From contig OZ231126.1 of the NCBI GenBank assembly GCA_965153355.1, positions 22,258,001-22,322,000 on the forward strand: 64,000 bases of DNA. Reading direction: 5' to 3'. The notes beneath the pieces were generated by a model that ran no database searches, was not told where the DNA came from, and saw only the letters and a program-made list of their open reading frames with translations. Source of the stretch: Flaccisagitta enflata. Lineage: Eukaryota; Chaetognatha; Sagittoidea; Aphragmophora. Within the stretch, counting starts at the first letter, position 1, and every line of letters begins with the position of its first letter. Below are positions 1 through 11,834 of this stretch, piece after piece. A program made the position numbers and the translations under genes.

Positions 1-154
1 TTAACGACGAGATGAACCAGCGAACAGATCTCAGCGAACCGGCAGACGAACTGACACAGATGAACCAGACGGTGGACCGACGGACGAACACCGGCCGATA
101 TGAACGTGGACGAACCAGCAAACGGAGTGTAAATCGCGTAACGCGGCGACTAAA
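1..154 (-). mobile_element. Family A element, degenerate, cut by window edge
   Basis: GAC/CGGAC-rich core followed at the right by a decayed copy of the family terminus (gtgtaaatcgcg...ggcgactaaa, 126-154). In family A this end reads as a hairpin followed by AAAA. Many point changes suggest an old copy. Confidence 0.55.
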
Positions 155-217
155 TGTTCATGCGCTATAAATTTTTTCAGAAAGGCCCTTAACGTTTTAT
201 TTTCTGTGTTTATTTGG

Positions 218-218
<1 letters not shown>

Positions 219-251
<33 letters not shown>

Positions 252-280
252 CTGTGTACAGTAATGTGTGTGTGTGTGTC
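219..280. repeat. (GT)n microsatellite, two blocks
   Basis: Uninterrupted TG at 219-250 and a second block at about 265-279, separated by a short non-repeat stretch. Confidence 0.95.
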
Positions 281-629
281 TTCAAATGAGTGTCAAACTT
301 TTGGATTCGAGTAGAACATTTTGAATGGATAAAAAACTAACTTCCATTCCCAAAAACCGACCGCGAAACTCAAGTCGGCGCAATCCATGGCGAATAAAAA
401 AATTCAGCTCAAGTAGGTAGCTATGTCGTATCACTTCGTCGCCGGAGCAGCCATTGCATGGTATGGTGAAAAATGTAAATGTGATCGCGACGGTCGCAGT
501 TAGGAACTGGAGGCGAAATAGATAGCGACTTGAGATCGTCATTTTGCAAGTTTCAAAATATTGCAACCACAAGCATTATCACCTTTTACAGTTTTTCAAA
601 AGTCATATTTTACTCCCTCTACTGAACAA
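281..629. other. Unassigned sequence
   Basis: About 350 bases with no convincing coding potential, repeat family or RNA structure that I can recognise. Confidence 0.6.
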
Positions 630-1051
630 GTAGACTGTAGGACACAGGGGTGAATTTCCATACGTCCTGAAAGGGCAAATTGGAGGCCTTAGTAGCAATT
701 TTCCATGATATTCAATGGAAATTTTGCATTTTTATAGATTTTTTGCCAATTTGCCATGTTATTCAATAGGAATTTTACATTTTTCTTAGTTTTCATCAAT
801 TTTCCTGTTATTCAATGGGAAACATGCATTTCTTTGCTTGTTTGTACATTTTCCATGTTATTCAATAGGAAGTTTGCATTTTGACAATTTCCCATGTTAT
901 CCGATGGGACTGCAGAATTGAGGCATTGATGGTCTATGGGGGGGGACGGACGAAAGGACGGAAGGACGGACGGAAGGACGGACCGACGGACGTATGGAAA
1001 TTCACCCCTGTGTCCTACAGGACATCGGCCTTTTGGGGTCGCTGCCCAAAA
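630..1051 (+). mobile_element. Family B element, subfamily i, with a ccatgttattcaatgg core
   Basis: The left inverted repeat survives only in part (ctgtagGACACAGGGGTGAATTTCC, about 635-658), with the G/C-rich tip missing. The right one is fuller (about 994-1051: ggaaattcacccctgtg through gctgcccaaaaa). Between them at about 690-915 lie four or five degenerate 50-60-bp repeats built on ttttccatgttattcaatggg plus a gcattttt tract, then a GGAC-rich stretch. The same core recurs in the copy at 5576-6128. Confidence 0.75.
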
Positions 1052-1099
1052 AGGATAGTGACGCGACAAAGAGAAAGGGAGAAATGATTTGGAGTAACA

Positions 1100-1297
1100 T
1101 TAAAGAGGTCATGGGGCCTAACATGAGGCCTGAGAGGGCTATTTTGAGGGTGAAGAGGGCCAAAATCAGGCCTGAGAGTGCTGATTTGAGGCCCGGATGG
1201 TCAAAGGGGGGAGATGGACGGATGGAAGGAGGGACATCTGGAAATTCACCCCTGTGTCTTACAGGACAACGGCCCTTTGGGGCCGCGGCTTAAAAAA
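1100..1297 (+). mobile_element. Family B element, right half only
   Basis: Core repeats of the aggcctgagagggc type (1124-1195) are followed by GGAC/GGAT repeats and the right inverted repeat (1238-1297, ggaaattcacccctgtgtctt then ggccctttggggccgcggct). No left end is visible; it directly follows the preceding copy. Confidence 0.7.
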
Positions 1298-2736
1298 GTA
1301 TTTCAGAATTTGCAGAAGACATAGAGGGCAAATGATTTACCTTAGTACAACTTTGTTGGTAAGTGAATGCTATGGAGGATGCTTAAAATATTTCGATGAC
1401 AGTCATGAATACTGAATATGAATCAAAAAGGAAAAATGTGGGATGGCTTGTACGATTACTCTAAGTCATAAATGCGTGAATGTACCTTCTTTATGAAAAT
1501 CCTCCAAAAGAACGCAAAAATAGGCAAACTGGGTTCAGCGACCTTGTTTTTTTTCTCCTATTTTCATTTGCAACGACGGCTTTCCGTTTTTGCCCTTGAA
1601 AAAAATCTTTTAGAAAGAAAGTGTGTTCACATGTGACTGAGACAGTTGCGTATGAATTGGCTGGAGCAATATCTTCTTAGAAAAAAAGTTGTTCATCCCA
1701 AAAACCTTTGGTGAACACTGCTCCCAAATAATCAGATTGGTCTCAAATGAAAAAAGCTATTCAAGAAGCTACTAGTCTGGGATCTGTGGCTTAATTCATT
1801 TAGGAGCGCCAAGGTTTTTTTAGAATGAACCATTTCTTTTCAGTGGTACACTAATATTTTCATATTTGGTCCAATCTTGCTCTATCACAAATGGATGTAC
1901 ACATTATTCCACTTTTTGGACGGAACTACCTGTGAGTGTTCTATCCTACCTCCTGTGGACAGCATCGCTTTCACACGACTTTAAAAGGGGTCCCCCAAAA
2001 ATGGAATGACGATTAAAAGAACTATCATGCCACTATTGTCCAGTAATGATAATCATGAACGGGCGCGCCGTGGGCAAAATGATATAACAGAACGACATTT
2101 TTGAAAGATTAAGTATGAACTTACTCTTAACGCCGCGCTGCTTATTTCTCACACGTCATAATATTTTTTTGAAGACGAGAAAAAAAATTTGGTGGTTGGC
2201 AATCTTGTTGTGACAGCGTCGCGTTGCTTTCACTCCAATAGGAAAAAAAGGCAAATGGATGATAACGTGTTTGTTCAATGTTCATGCCAGCCAACCTCGC
2301 AGCCCGAATCTTTTGCAAAGATGGCTTACCAATGAAGTGGATTTGGGTTGTGAGGTGATTGAGGGTGGTTGATGACGAAAACTTTTGCTAGGTGATTGAC
2401 GAAAACTTTTGCTAGGTGATGAGTTCAATCCACTTTGAGGGAGGGGGGGGGGCACGGAGTAGTGGAGCCGGGGGGACATCAACAGATTTTAGGTTGGATG
2501 TTGAAAAATTGGGGCTTGAAATTGTGGATGAACATTTTGAACCCCGCGATAACGAATGTTAAAGGACCAAAACGAACAGGAACACAACCAGGTTTCATCC
2601 ATGACAGGTGGAGTTCTATTTTTGTCAAAATAGAAATGAAAAGAAAATTACTTGAAGGGACCAAAGTTTAACATAAATTTTAGGCGGATATCCATCCCTC
2701 TTGGGTACGTTAAAGCGGGGTGTAACTGTAAAAGAA
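1298..2736. other. Unassigned intergenic sequence
   Basis: No gene or family recognised. Small features are a 22-23-bp tandem duplication around 2373-2422 (gacgaaaacttttgctaggt twice) and a run of G at about 2442-2450. Confidence 0.6.
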
Positions 2737-2939
2737 AACAAGGCCGGATACACGGCTACCGGAGTCGCGTGCGGGTGGGCTGAAGCTGTGATGGGGTCAC
2801 TTGATCATTTGGAGCAGGAGCAGTGAGGCCAAAGACCGCAAAACCCAAAAAAAGTAAAGTGTGACGAACGGACGGACGAGCAAACGGACAGACCGACGGA
2901 CCGACAAAGCAGGGTGTAGAGTCGCGTAGCACGCGACTA
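2737..2939 (-). mobile_element. Family A element, near complete (GTGC type)
   Basis: Begins aacaaggccggatacacggc (the 3' end of the family read backwards, hairpin GCCG-tgtatc-CGGC plus CTTGTT). It has a subterminal AGTCGCGTGC, an internal stretch with the GCTCCTGCCC motif reversed, a CGGAC/CGACC core, and ends in the 19-bp hairpin AGTCGCGTAGCACGCGACT (2921-2939). The two subterminal blocks form an inverted repeat with each other. Confidence 0.85.
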
Positions 2940-3059
2940 GAAAATAATCAGGCTACCTTGGTTATGGGGTAGAGGCAGTGATATAAATTACCTCTATAGA
3001 TCTAAAAGGCTGCTATAGGCATAGCGTCATATGTTCAGCGGTCCCCAATGTGCGTTGTT

Positions 3060-3214
3060 CTTAGTCGCGGACACGCGATTCTACACCTTGCCGTGTCGGT
3101 CCGTCCATCCGTTGGCCCGTCCGTCTGTAACATTTTTGGAATCCGAGCGTTTTTTGCACCCCTGCCCCTGCCCAACTGTCCGCCCAACTGTCCAGCCGTG
3201 TATCCTGCCTTTTT
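3060..3214 (+). mobile_element. Family A element (GGAC type), short
   Basis: 5' hairpin AGTCGCGGACACGCGATT from 3063, ctctacacc-like box, CCGT/CGGT core, then gcccctgcccaactgtccgc and gccgtgtatcctgcc. The terminal CTTGTT has decayed to CCTTTTTC. Confidence 0.8.
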
Positions 3215-4130
3215 CATTGTTACATTCAGGGCTCTTAATTCTTCTTTTTTTGTTAAGAAGCAAAAATCTACCCTCTGAAGGCTGCTGACATGACAGGTCA
3301 TCCCACTTGGCCTGAAACTAGAATGACAGAGTAATGAACGGCAAATTTTGTTCATGCATGTGATATATCTCGCTATGTAGGTCCTGCAGTTTTTCTACTT
3401 TGAACAAATTCTGACAAAAGTTCCTGCGAAATGGTGATATCAGTCCGCCGCGATATCTGAATTGGTTGGTCAGGTGATCAAAGGTCGATAGTGAGTGGTG
3501 ACACGAACAGGGTACGGCAAAGTGCCCATTGCCCAAGCACACAAGCATTACCTTCATGATATCTTCTTAAACAAATTATAGCGATATTTTCTCTTCATCA
3601 AAGTGAGTCAGTATGTTTTCGAATAGGTTTGTTGATTGAGATTGGTACGTTTTTTAGATTTAAATGCATACTGTAGATTCTATGCCACCAAACCACCATT
3701 CCATCATGTACGTACTACACATACGACCAGAAAAGCTTCGTTGCAAGAGGCATGTTTTCAATCCTAAGTCACGCAAAAATCTAGTCTATGACTTTATGTC
3801 TAAGGTTGATCAATTGGTTCACTAATTATTCTTGTTGAGAATGCATTTGATGTTGCATTGAATGCATAAAATATTTCATCAATATCAAGCCATTAATCAA
3901 CGATATTGAAATTTGAGCTTCTATGCAACAAATGACGCAAACCAAGAAATCAATTAATTTAGATGAAAACAACTTCTTCCAATGAGAACACGGTCAGCGT
4001 TGCAATGTTTGGCTTTCCGCGCAATTTCCAGCTTTTATTTTCCCCCTCTTTGTTGATGCTTCTCATTTCCGTAACAATTAAGAGGGACCCATTATCGTCT
4101 GATAACACTCTCTTTTATGCTAAGGTGTTA

Positions 4131-4132
<2 letters not shown>
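3215..4132. other. Unassigned AT-rich sequence
   Basis: No coding, RNA or repeat family recognised over about 900 bases. Confidence 0.6.
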
Positions 4133-4225
<93 letters not shown>

Positions 4226-4242
4226 GAGAGAGACAGAGAGTT
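4133..4242. repeat. (GA)n microsatellite with interruptions
   Basis: About 110 bases of GA broken only by a few ACAG steps. Confidence 0.95.
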
Positions 4243-4591
4243 TATACATCTATGCGGTCCCGAAAATACAAAAGAATATTGAAAAGAAAATTAAAGGAAT
4301 CTTGGAATCTGTGCGACTAGAAATAAGGGAAAAGACCCAGTTATAAATCAGGCAAAAGCCAGATTCTATGTGAGTTAAATGGGTGTAGACAGCCTTTAGT
4401 TTTAAGCCTCTGCTCATTGTATCTGTTTTGTATCTTTTTATGTCTTTTGAGGTTCAACTGTGTTGAAGCATTTTTGCCAAAAGCCCCCTAACCCAAATGC
4501 CCTCCGCGATACTGAAAATATGGTCATATTTGAATCTGGTCTCCCTCGCGGAGAAATGATGCCATTTCATCACAGATGATAACCCTAAAAT

Positions 4592-4751
4592 CTGGAGATG
4601 ATCAGACAAAGTTTACTCATAGCCATAACCCCCCCTCATTTTCCATAGAAAATATACAGGAAAGGATTTGGCCTCTGCAGCTTCCTATCTTTCATAATGG
4701 GAATGGGGTGGGAGTTGCGGCCATGAGTAAACTTTGTCTGATCATCTCCAG
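4592..4751. mobile_element. Short inverted-repeat element (160 bp)
   Basis: A 33-bp near-perfect inverted repeat: CTGGAGATGATCAGACAAAG plus tttactcatagcc at 4592-4624, and its complement at 4719-4751. The spacer is about 95 bp and contains a C-run near one end and a G-rich run near the other. This looks like a MITE or fold-back. Target duplications are not obvious. A decayed half (tactcatggccgccacccccc) may recur at 63531-63551. Confidence 0.75.
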
Positions 4752-5505
4752 AGTACAGAGTTACCATCTATGATGGAAATAGTCTGACCTCTCCCACAAG
4801 GAAGACGAGATTCGGATTTGAACATGTTACAAATCACCCTACTGGGCAAAGCGCCATCACTTCCTGCTAGACTGTTCCCAGGACAGCTTCTTTTGTAAGT
4901 TGTAATTTTCCAGGATGGATGTACATGGATGGACATGTTCTTGGGACGTGTATACGCTGAGAGGTGGTAATAAGAGGTTATGAGTAAAAGAGAGATGAAC
5001 AGGCTATATTTTCAGGCAGCTAATGGGCCGTGAGAGAGAGAGAGACACACACACACACACAGAGAGACAGAGACAGAGAGACAGACAGAAAGGGAGCCAG
5101 TTACAGAGACCGAGATCGAGGGAGAAAGACCGAGGGAGGCCCAGAGAGAACCCAGAGAGGAGCAGGAGGAATGGAATGAGACTATCGCACGAGGAAAAAA
5201 GATGAAATGGCAGGGAATGAAAGCATAACAGAGACAGAAATAATGACTATGTCAACGAAACAAAAAAAAAAAAAAAAAAAAAAGAACAAATGAAACTAAG
5301 GCGCAGCAACATGGAATTGAATCTGGCTAGTATATTGGATGTCATTTGGAGAGAAGTCCATTTCAAAGTTCATCCTCCTTACTCATGAGTCATGACCGAT
5401 GTCTGGCTTGAAATTCAATCTCTGCAAAATAAAAGCTCGTGAGGACAAATCGAAGCTAAGTGCGTGAGACTAGAGCCATAATAAGTGACGCAGGGTCACA
5501 ATATA
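4752..5505. other. Unassigned sequence with simple repeats
   Basis: Contains a mixed GA/CA/GACA tract at about 5032-5110 and a poly(A) run at 5261-5283. No gene recognised. Confidence 0.6.
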
Positions 5506-6230
5506 GTTGCGAACGGGTTGGCAGGGGCATCCAACCTCCATCCACACTTCAACCTCCCAACACACAAACATACACAACAAGTCATCCAAGGATCGCACAT
5601 GGTCAGCGGTACCCGATGCCCTGCTTGGAGTGATCAGCTGAAGAAGTGGGTGAGAGCAGGGCGCGGCCCCCAAAGAGGCCGATGTCCTGTAAACGGGAGT
5701 AATTTCCAGACGTCTGAGAGGCCTTTGGGCTCTGGGGTTATTTTCCATGTTATTCAATGAGAACATTGCATTTTTTTCAATATTTTTGTCAATTTACCAT
5801 GCTATTGGATCTAGATTCTGCATTTATTTCATAATTCTATCAATTTTCCATGTTATTTCCTAGGGATTTCACATATTTTTAACTTCTGGTAAATTTCCCA
5901 TGTTATTCAATGGGAATCTCGCATTTTTGCATTTTTTGTCAATTTTCCATGTTATTCAGAAATTTTGCATTTCTTCAATTTTCCATGTTATTCCATGGAA
6001 TTTGAGGCTCAGAAGCTTTGGCAGGGGGAGGATGGACGTATGGATGTATGACAGGCGTGCGGACAACGTCTGGAAATTCACCGCTGTGTCCTACAGGACA
6101 TCGGCCGTTGGAGACGCTGCCCAAAAAATATCTAATTCACTGGGTTTTTACTTTCCTTAAATCACCATGCTGTATGGACCATACGGATGGACGGTTAATC
6201 CTCTTATGAAGTTGTGTGTCCATCTCTGAA
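5506..6230 (-). mobile_element. Family A element split by a family B insertion
   Basis: The left part (gttgcgaacgggttggcaggggc, about 5507-5529) matches the family A 3' subterminal block read backwards. The right part (cctcttatgaagttgtgtgtcc, about 6201-6222) matches the family A 5' end. The B element at 5576-6128 lies between. Both A pieces are decayed, so the pairing is probable rather than certain. Confidence 0.5.
5576..6128 (-). mobile_element. Family B element, subfamily i, ccatgttattcaatgg core
   Basis: Starts with the tail reversed: aacaagtcatccaaggat, whose ATCC-TT-GGAT hairpin sits at the tip. Next come tggtcagcggtacccgatgc and a GCCCTGC/GCAGGGC stem, then the inverted repeat (cggcccccaaagaggccgatgtcctgt). 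The core at about 5740-6000 has five or more copies of ttttccatgttattcaatgg. The far inverted repeat ends at about 6128. Confidence 0.8.
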
Positions 6231-6254
6231 ATCGAATAAAAAAGCATCAGTTGT

Positions 6255-6885
6255 TGTCGACCGGACAAATGACCGAACAAACATGAAGATCTCTTTGACA
6301 CCTGCACACTGTGTCTCAAGCAAACGACCAAACAAACATGAAGATTTCTTTGACACCTGCACACTGTATCTCAAGCAAACGACCGAACAAACATGAAGAC
6401 CTCTTTGACACCTGCACACTGTATCTCTAGCAACTGGCCGAACAAACATGAAGATCTCTTTGACACCTGAACATTGTATCTCAAGCAAACGACCAAACAT
6501 ACATGAAGATCTCTTTGACACCTGCATACTGTATCTCAAGCAACGGCCAAACAAAAATGAAGATCTCTTTGACACCTGCACACTGTATCTCAAGCAAACG
6601 ACTGAAAATACATGAAGATCTCTTTTTGACACCTGTACACTGTATCTCAAGCAAACGACCGAATATATATGAAGATCTCTTTGACACCTGCACACTTTAT
6701 CTCAAGCAAATGACCGACCAAACATGAAGATCTCTTTGACACCTGAACATTGTATCTCAAGCAAACGACCAAACATACATGAAGATCTCTTTGACACCTG
6801 CATACTGTATCTCAAGCAACGGCCAAACAAAAATGAAGATCTCTTTGACACCTGCACACTGTCTCTCAAGCATACGGTCGATTGT
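6255..6885. repeat. 55-bp minisatellite, 11-12 copies
   Basis: The atgaagat landmark occurs at 6283, 6338, 6393, 6448, 6503, 6557, 6612, 6669, 6724, 6779 and 6833, a spacing of 54-57 (mostly 55). Unit: gaccgaacaaacatgaagat, ctctttgacacctgcacact, gtatctcaagcaaac. The variant block near 6448-6600 recurs almost exactly near 6724-6840, so a multi-unit segment was copied. Confidence 0.95.
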
Positions 6886-7298
6886 CATTCTTCCTCTACA
6901 TTGTGAGTAGTTTGTTTGTATGTTCCTTGTTTCTCTCTCAATCTTGCCGTAATTTCTTCTCCTGTCATTCTCTCCTTATCACTTCAAATTTGAGGGTAAC
7001 ATCTTTAATGCGAATTTCGCACATCAGTGAAGAAATTTCCCATACTATGATGTTAATTCTTTTTACAGATTTCAGACAAAAAAATCATGGAAATTAAATT
7101 CATTCATATCACAGGAAAAGTGCAACAAAAAGCAACTTACAAAAAATCTTGATAAAACTAGACTGAACTTTTGATTTTAGAAAAAACCTTCAACAGATAC
7201 TTTTTTGAAATCATAATCGGGATGAAGTGAGATAATCGGGAAAAGTCAAAGTGAGTCTTCAACTTTTTTTACATATTCCAGAAAAACATGATTTTTAT
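6886..7298. other. Unassigned AT-rich sequence
   Basis: No feature recognised. Confidence 0.6.
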
Positions 7299-8066
7299 TT
7301 TAAGTTGCATGCTACGCAACTCTACACCCTGCTATGTCAGTCTGTCGGTTGGTTGGTTGGTTGGTTGGTTGGTTGGTTGGTCAGTCAGTCGGTCCGTCCC
7401 CATTTTGGGCAGCGGCCCCAAAGGGGCCGATGTCCTGTAGAACAGAGGTGAATTTCCATCGTCCGTCCGTCATCCGTCCCCACAGTTGGCCTCAAATTTG
7501 CCCTCCTGACCTCAAATTTGCCCTCCCAGCCCCCTCCATTGCCTGACTGCAATTTAGCCCCCGAGCTCCGTCAGCTTTCCAGCTTGGTCCCCCCCTCACC
7601 TCACGTCTGACCTCCAGACCTCAAATCTGCCTTCCAGACCCTCAATTGGCCCTCCAAGCATAAAATCAGCCCTCCATGTCTTAAATTTGCCCTCCAAACC
7701 TCAGTTCAGCTCTCCAAGCCTTAATTATGCCCTCCAGCCTTCAAATATGCCTTCAGCAGCCTAAATCAGTCATCTAAGGCCCCTGAAATATGCTCCTCAG
7801 GACATATGAAATTCCCCCTGTGTTCTACAGGACATCGGCCCTTTGGGGCCAACTGCCTGCTCTCCTCCCTGCTTCTTCACTGGATCACTCCCAGCAGGGC
7901 ATCGGGTACCGCTGACCATGTGCAATCCTTGGATGACTAGTTACTTTTTTGGCGTTTTTGAGCTTTTTGAGCATGCAGCTCCTGCCCAGATGCCATAGTG
8001 ACCTTCTCCAGCACTGCTCCTGCCCACCTACACGCGTCTAGGGTAGCCATGTATCTGACCTTGTTT
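7299..8066 (+). mobile_element. Family A element interrupted by a family B copy
   Basis: The left part, 7299-7402, carries hairpin AGTTGCATGCTACGCAACT, ctctacaccctgc and a (GGTT)n/(CAGT)n core. The right part, about 7943-8066, carries ggcgtttttgagctttttgagc, two ctcctgccca boxes, the subterminal site and gccatgtatctgaccttgtttt. The B element sits exactly between the core and the right part. Confidence 0.85.
7403..7942 (+). mobile_element. Family B element, subfamily i, nested in family A
   Basis: Complete: ttttGGGCAGCGGCCCC from 7403, GGCCCC-AAA-GGGGCC hairpin, gtcctgtagaacagaggtgaa, a CCGT spacer, then a core of about 25-bp units (cctcaaatttgccctccaga) over about 7480-7800. The right inverted repeat is at 7804-7858, and the tail has the GCCTGC/GCAGGGC stem, gggtaccgctgaccatg and ATCC-TT-GGATGACTAGTT. 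Confidence 0.9.
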
Positions 8067-9556
8067 TGTGAGAAAACTCCAGCGCTCAATCGACTGAATG
8101 AGCCCTCTAACGAAATAGATAGAGTAAAAAAATTTGATAATTCTCTTTCATTTGGCACCAAGCAGAATGCTCTTTGTGAAATATTTTTGAAGTAACGATT
8201 TTTTTGTTTTTTGTTTTTATTATTTTAAGTAGGATTATCAAAGGAGTGAGTTCATGTTTGTTTTAGCATGTAAATACAAGAAAACATGTTTTAAGCATGT
8301 TAATGAGCATGTGATAAATAAATAGATGTTTTGATGCATGTCTGAGCATATAAGTACATGAAAGCATGTCAGTGAACATAGCCTGTCATCTGTGTGAGTG
8401 AATTTGAGTATTCTAGCTCATCTTGCTCATTTGGCTCAAACCTATTTTTCTCAGATTTTCTGTGCAATTAAAACATAAAAAAAGATTGCAGTAACTGAAG
8501 ACAAAAGCTTTTTTCCTCGCGGCGATAGTCCCCATTTTTGGCAAATAAGCAAAGATTTTCAGACCATTTTATGTTTTTTTTACTCTCTCTCAATTTGTCA
8601 CATTTTACCAAGAAAAGAGAAGTTGCATATGCTTGAGAGAAGAAAAAAATTAGAAGAGATGTATCATGTCATTTTTTCTGAAGTTGAATGTATCATGTTA
8701 TTTTTTCTGAAGTTGATACTCATTCCAACGTAGTGGGTCGTGGGAATTCCCTCTTTAGTAGGTAAAGAATGAGGATTCGCACTTCAGAGACCAGATCTGA
8801 ATTCGTTCCACTTTAGGCTATCCCTGTCTCATTTTTCGTTGATAGTCTCCTCGCTGTCTCTTTCTCTGGTTGGAGTTTCTTACTCAATTCTTCCACGTTT
8901 TGCATAAATCATTTGAGTAATTCGTTGCATCTAGGACGAAAGGCGACGAAACTCCCATGGCTGACAGCACGGTTCGTTGGGAGGGAAAAGGGAGGGGGGG
9001 GGGGCAGCTAGAACGACAGACCAATTTCTAATAGCATTTGTTGTGAGGAGGGGGGGGGGAAGAAGCCACCAAAGACCGATGACTGACAGCTAACATAGCC
9101 AAGAAAGGACAGCATGGGTCGTTTGCCAGGAGAGAGGTGCTGATACACTAGCTAGCTACTGACAACATAGGTTGTCAGGAGATAGGCGAGGACAACATGG
9201 GTCGCTTGCAGGGAGAGGGGGCGTGAGGCGATGACACACTATTAGCTGACGGCATTGGTACCACGCGAATTAAAAAAAAGATGCACTTTTAAATGGCTAA
9301 TTTAGCCAATAAATCTTTAAAAAAACTAAAGATAATCTTAGATCATTTCGAAGCCCTTTGAAAGTCTTTTCATTTGGCGCTTATCTGGTATTGCTATCTT
9401 TTTTCATTTAGAAATGGCATCAGTTTGAGTAAAAATGTTGCCTATATTTCAGTTTTCACCAATCTTTAGGAAAAAAATGCGCATTTTAGCAAGTGCTTCT
9501 CTTTTGGAAGCCTCCAGCTCCTAAACCGTTTGAGATGCAGACCTGGGATTGCTCTA
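8067..9556. other. Unassigned sequence with minor repeats
   Basis: No gene recognised. Minor repeats: a 27-bp tandem pair near 8661-8716 (gtatcatgt.attttttctg), poly(G) runs near 8993-9004 and 9049-9058, and about 60-bp degenerate repeats at 9105-9240 built on gacaacatgggtcg and ggagaggg. Confidence 0.6.
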
Positions 9557-9563
9557 AAATGGA

Positions 9564-10318
9564 CAGCTAAATGACACCAACGCGGACATGAAAGCGTCAT
9601 TCAGTTGGCTTAACAACTGCTTCCTTGACCCAGCATCAGAGGGATATATAATGGCCGCACAAGAAATGGCGCTTTTCACGAAAGTCCATGAGAAGAATAT
9701 CCTAAAGGTCCGCAATGACGCCACATGCAGAGTATGCCGAATTCAGGGAAATGATGAGACAATTTACCATATCCTCTCTGGATGTGACAGCCTAGCAAAA
9801 CGAGAATACTTTACCCGACACAATGCAATATGCAAATATCTCCATTACGTCATAAGTAACTCATATGGCATTCCAACTGGGAAAGACTGGTTCTCACATG
9901 CACCAAAAGAGGTTATAGCCTGCAATAATGTTGACCTCTCTATGACCAAGTCCTGCGCACAGACTTAGAAGTTGGTGCAAATCGCCCCGGTGCAAATCGC
10001 CCCCATATTGTCATCAAGGATAAAGCCGCTAAGAAGACCTATATTCTGGACGTCTCATGCCCGTGTGATATCAACATCTATAAAGCAGACGCTACCAAAG
10101 TTGCAAAATATATTGGGTTGAAGGGGCAGCTGCAGAAACTATGGGGCTTTGATTGCGTCATTATACCTGTTATAATTGGGGGCCTTGGTGGTGTGACCCA
10201 TAACCTAAAGGACTACCTCACCATGATTCCTGGAAACCCAAGTTTATCAATCTGCCAAAAAGCCGCGCTTCTGGGATCAAAGAAAATCCTGATGGATGTT
10301 TTATTAAGAAGCCGCTAA
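9564..10318 (+). pseudogene. 3' end of an R2-like non-LTR retrotransposon ORF, broken
   Basis: Two overlapping frames together cover the C-terminal part of an R2-type polyprotein. The first (about 9564-9945) has a zinc knuckle CxxC-x10-H-x4-C (CRVCRIQGNDETIYHILSGC), preceded by a SFSWLNNCFLDPASEGYIMA stretch and followed by a TRHN motif. The second (about 9945-10318) has GANRPHIVIKDKAAKKTYIL, the restriction-like endonuclease region, then IIPVIIGGLGGV and a C-terminal KAALLGSKKIL block ending in TAA. A frameshift near 9943 separates them. A 15-bp tandem duplication (ggtgcaaatcgcccc twice) adds GANRP. The usual RPD acidic residue of the endonuclease reads RPH. The reverse transcriptase and 5' part are absent: a stop lies just upstream and unrelated sequence follows. 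This is a dead, 5'-truncated insertion. Confidence 0.9.
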
Positions 10319-11834
10319 AAGACACATGTCCCATTGGAGCAAGCAGCCCCACGGACACAAACTGAATACCAAGCAACACCGACACCCGTGCTTGTGAAAT
10401 GAAAAATCAATTCATCTACTCTCTCTCTCTCTCTTTTTCTCTCTCCACCCAACGATGACTCACCCTCTGGTCCAAGTTCCTTTCCTGAATGGATTTTTTT
10501 AGGGGTCAGGCCGCCTCCAAGGTGTCGTTTAGTCATGTTTTCCCTGAAGAATTAGCGCCATTTTCCAAAGTCATCTAGTCTTGCGTCAGTTCACATCGTC
10601 AAAGCGGTGAATGAAGAAAGAGGGCCATAGTCGTGGGTGATAGTCGTTGGTGATTGTGCTCGTGGGTGATAGTAGCCTACAAGCCGTGGGTGCCACGACT
10701 CGGCGAGGCTGAAAGTAAGTTGCCTTTTCTCACAACTTGATCGTTGGGGCGGTGCAGTGATTGGGAGCGATGATGGCGAGTTGCGTCGTTACGTCGTAAA
10801 TGACTGCGGGATGTGAGACGCATTTACGGCGTAATTGACGGCGGGGTGTAACCACTTACAGCCGAAGTTGCTTTCATCAAATTCGATCAGAAAACCTCCA
10901 AAATTTGAAAGTCGAATCCGACTCGCATTAATTTACTATTATATCGAATTCTTGATCCCGTTTTTATTTTTCAGTGCAATTCTTTCTTTCTTTGTTTGTT
11001 TGTTTCTTTTTTCTTTTTTTCTTTTTTTCTTGTTTTCTTTCTTTCTTTCTTTCTTTCCTCCCCGTTTTCACCTTGCCTCCATGATCTTCATGTCTTATAC
11101 TGCCTTCATAAAATGGAAAGCTCCATCTTCATCATCGGTCAGCTTCTTCTCGTTCTCCCCAATTTTTCAGTCTCGCTCCTATAACTCCAACCACCAACCA
11201 AATCCAGCCAAATCTGGAATTTGCGCCAAAACCCCCTTAGTATTTCTTGATTGATTCCTAAGCGAAATAAGGAAGATCATACAATTATGCTCTTCCCTCT
11301 CATAATGCCTTATCACTTGCCAATACTAACAAGTCGACTTGGTTCAAATGTCAGTCAAACATTTCCCGAAATGTTTCACCCGCAGGCTCAAGATCAAAAA
11401 GCTCAGACACAGGGAAAATGGCAGTCACTGTCGCGTGATAGTGATTAAAAAATGGAGAGGGAAAAAAAAAGATGAGGAAGAATTCTATTTTATCCATGGA
11501 AAAGTCATTAGACGCTGCTTACTTCCTCTATCTGTGGTTCCCATCTTTTCTTCTTGTTTATCATTTTCTTTTTATTGTTTTCTTTTTTTCTTCTTTTTTC
11601 CCCCTCTTATTTGGCGGTCAAGTCATCGTCTGGCCAACTGTGGCATGGAGGCCATTTGACTTTGGTCGCATTCCTTCAGATCTTTGCCGCGCCTTTTGTT
11701 CTGCCCAGTTGAGTCTTTTGTTCTCGATTCCTTTTTGTCGGCTTTTGCCGCTACACGGAAAGCGTCAATTTTCGCTCCTCACATAGACTGCTCGCTGTAT
11801 TGGTCATTATGGTGATTCTCTCATTTTCTGTATT

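Noticed and set aside
6255-6885. Possible CRISPR array (regular 55-bp spacing)
   Set aside because: The whole unit repeats with no unique spacers, and the DNA is animal.
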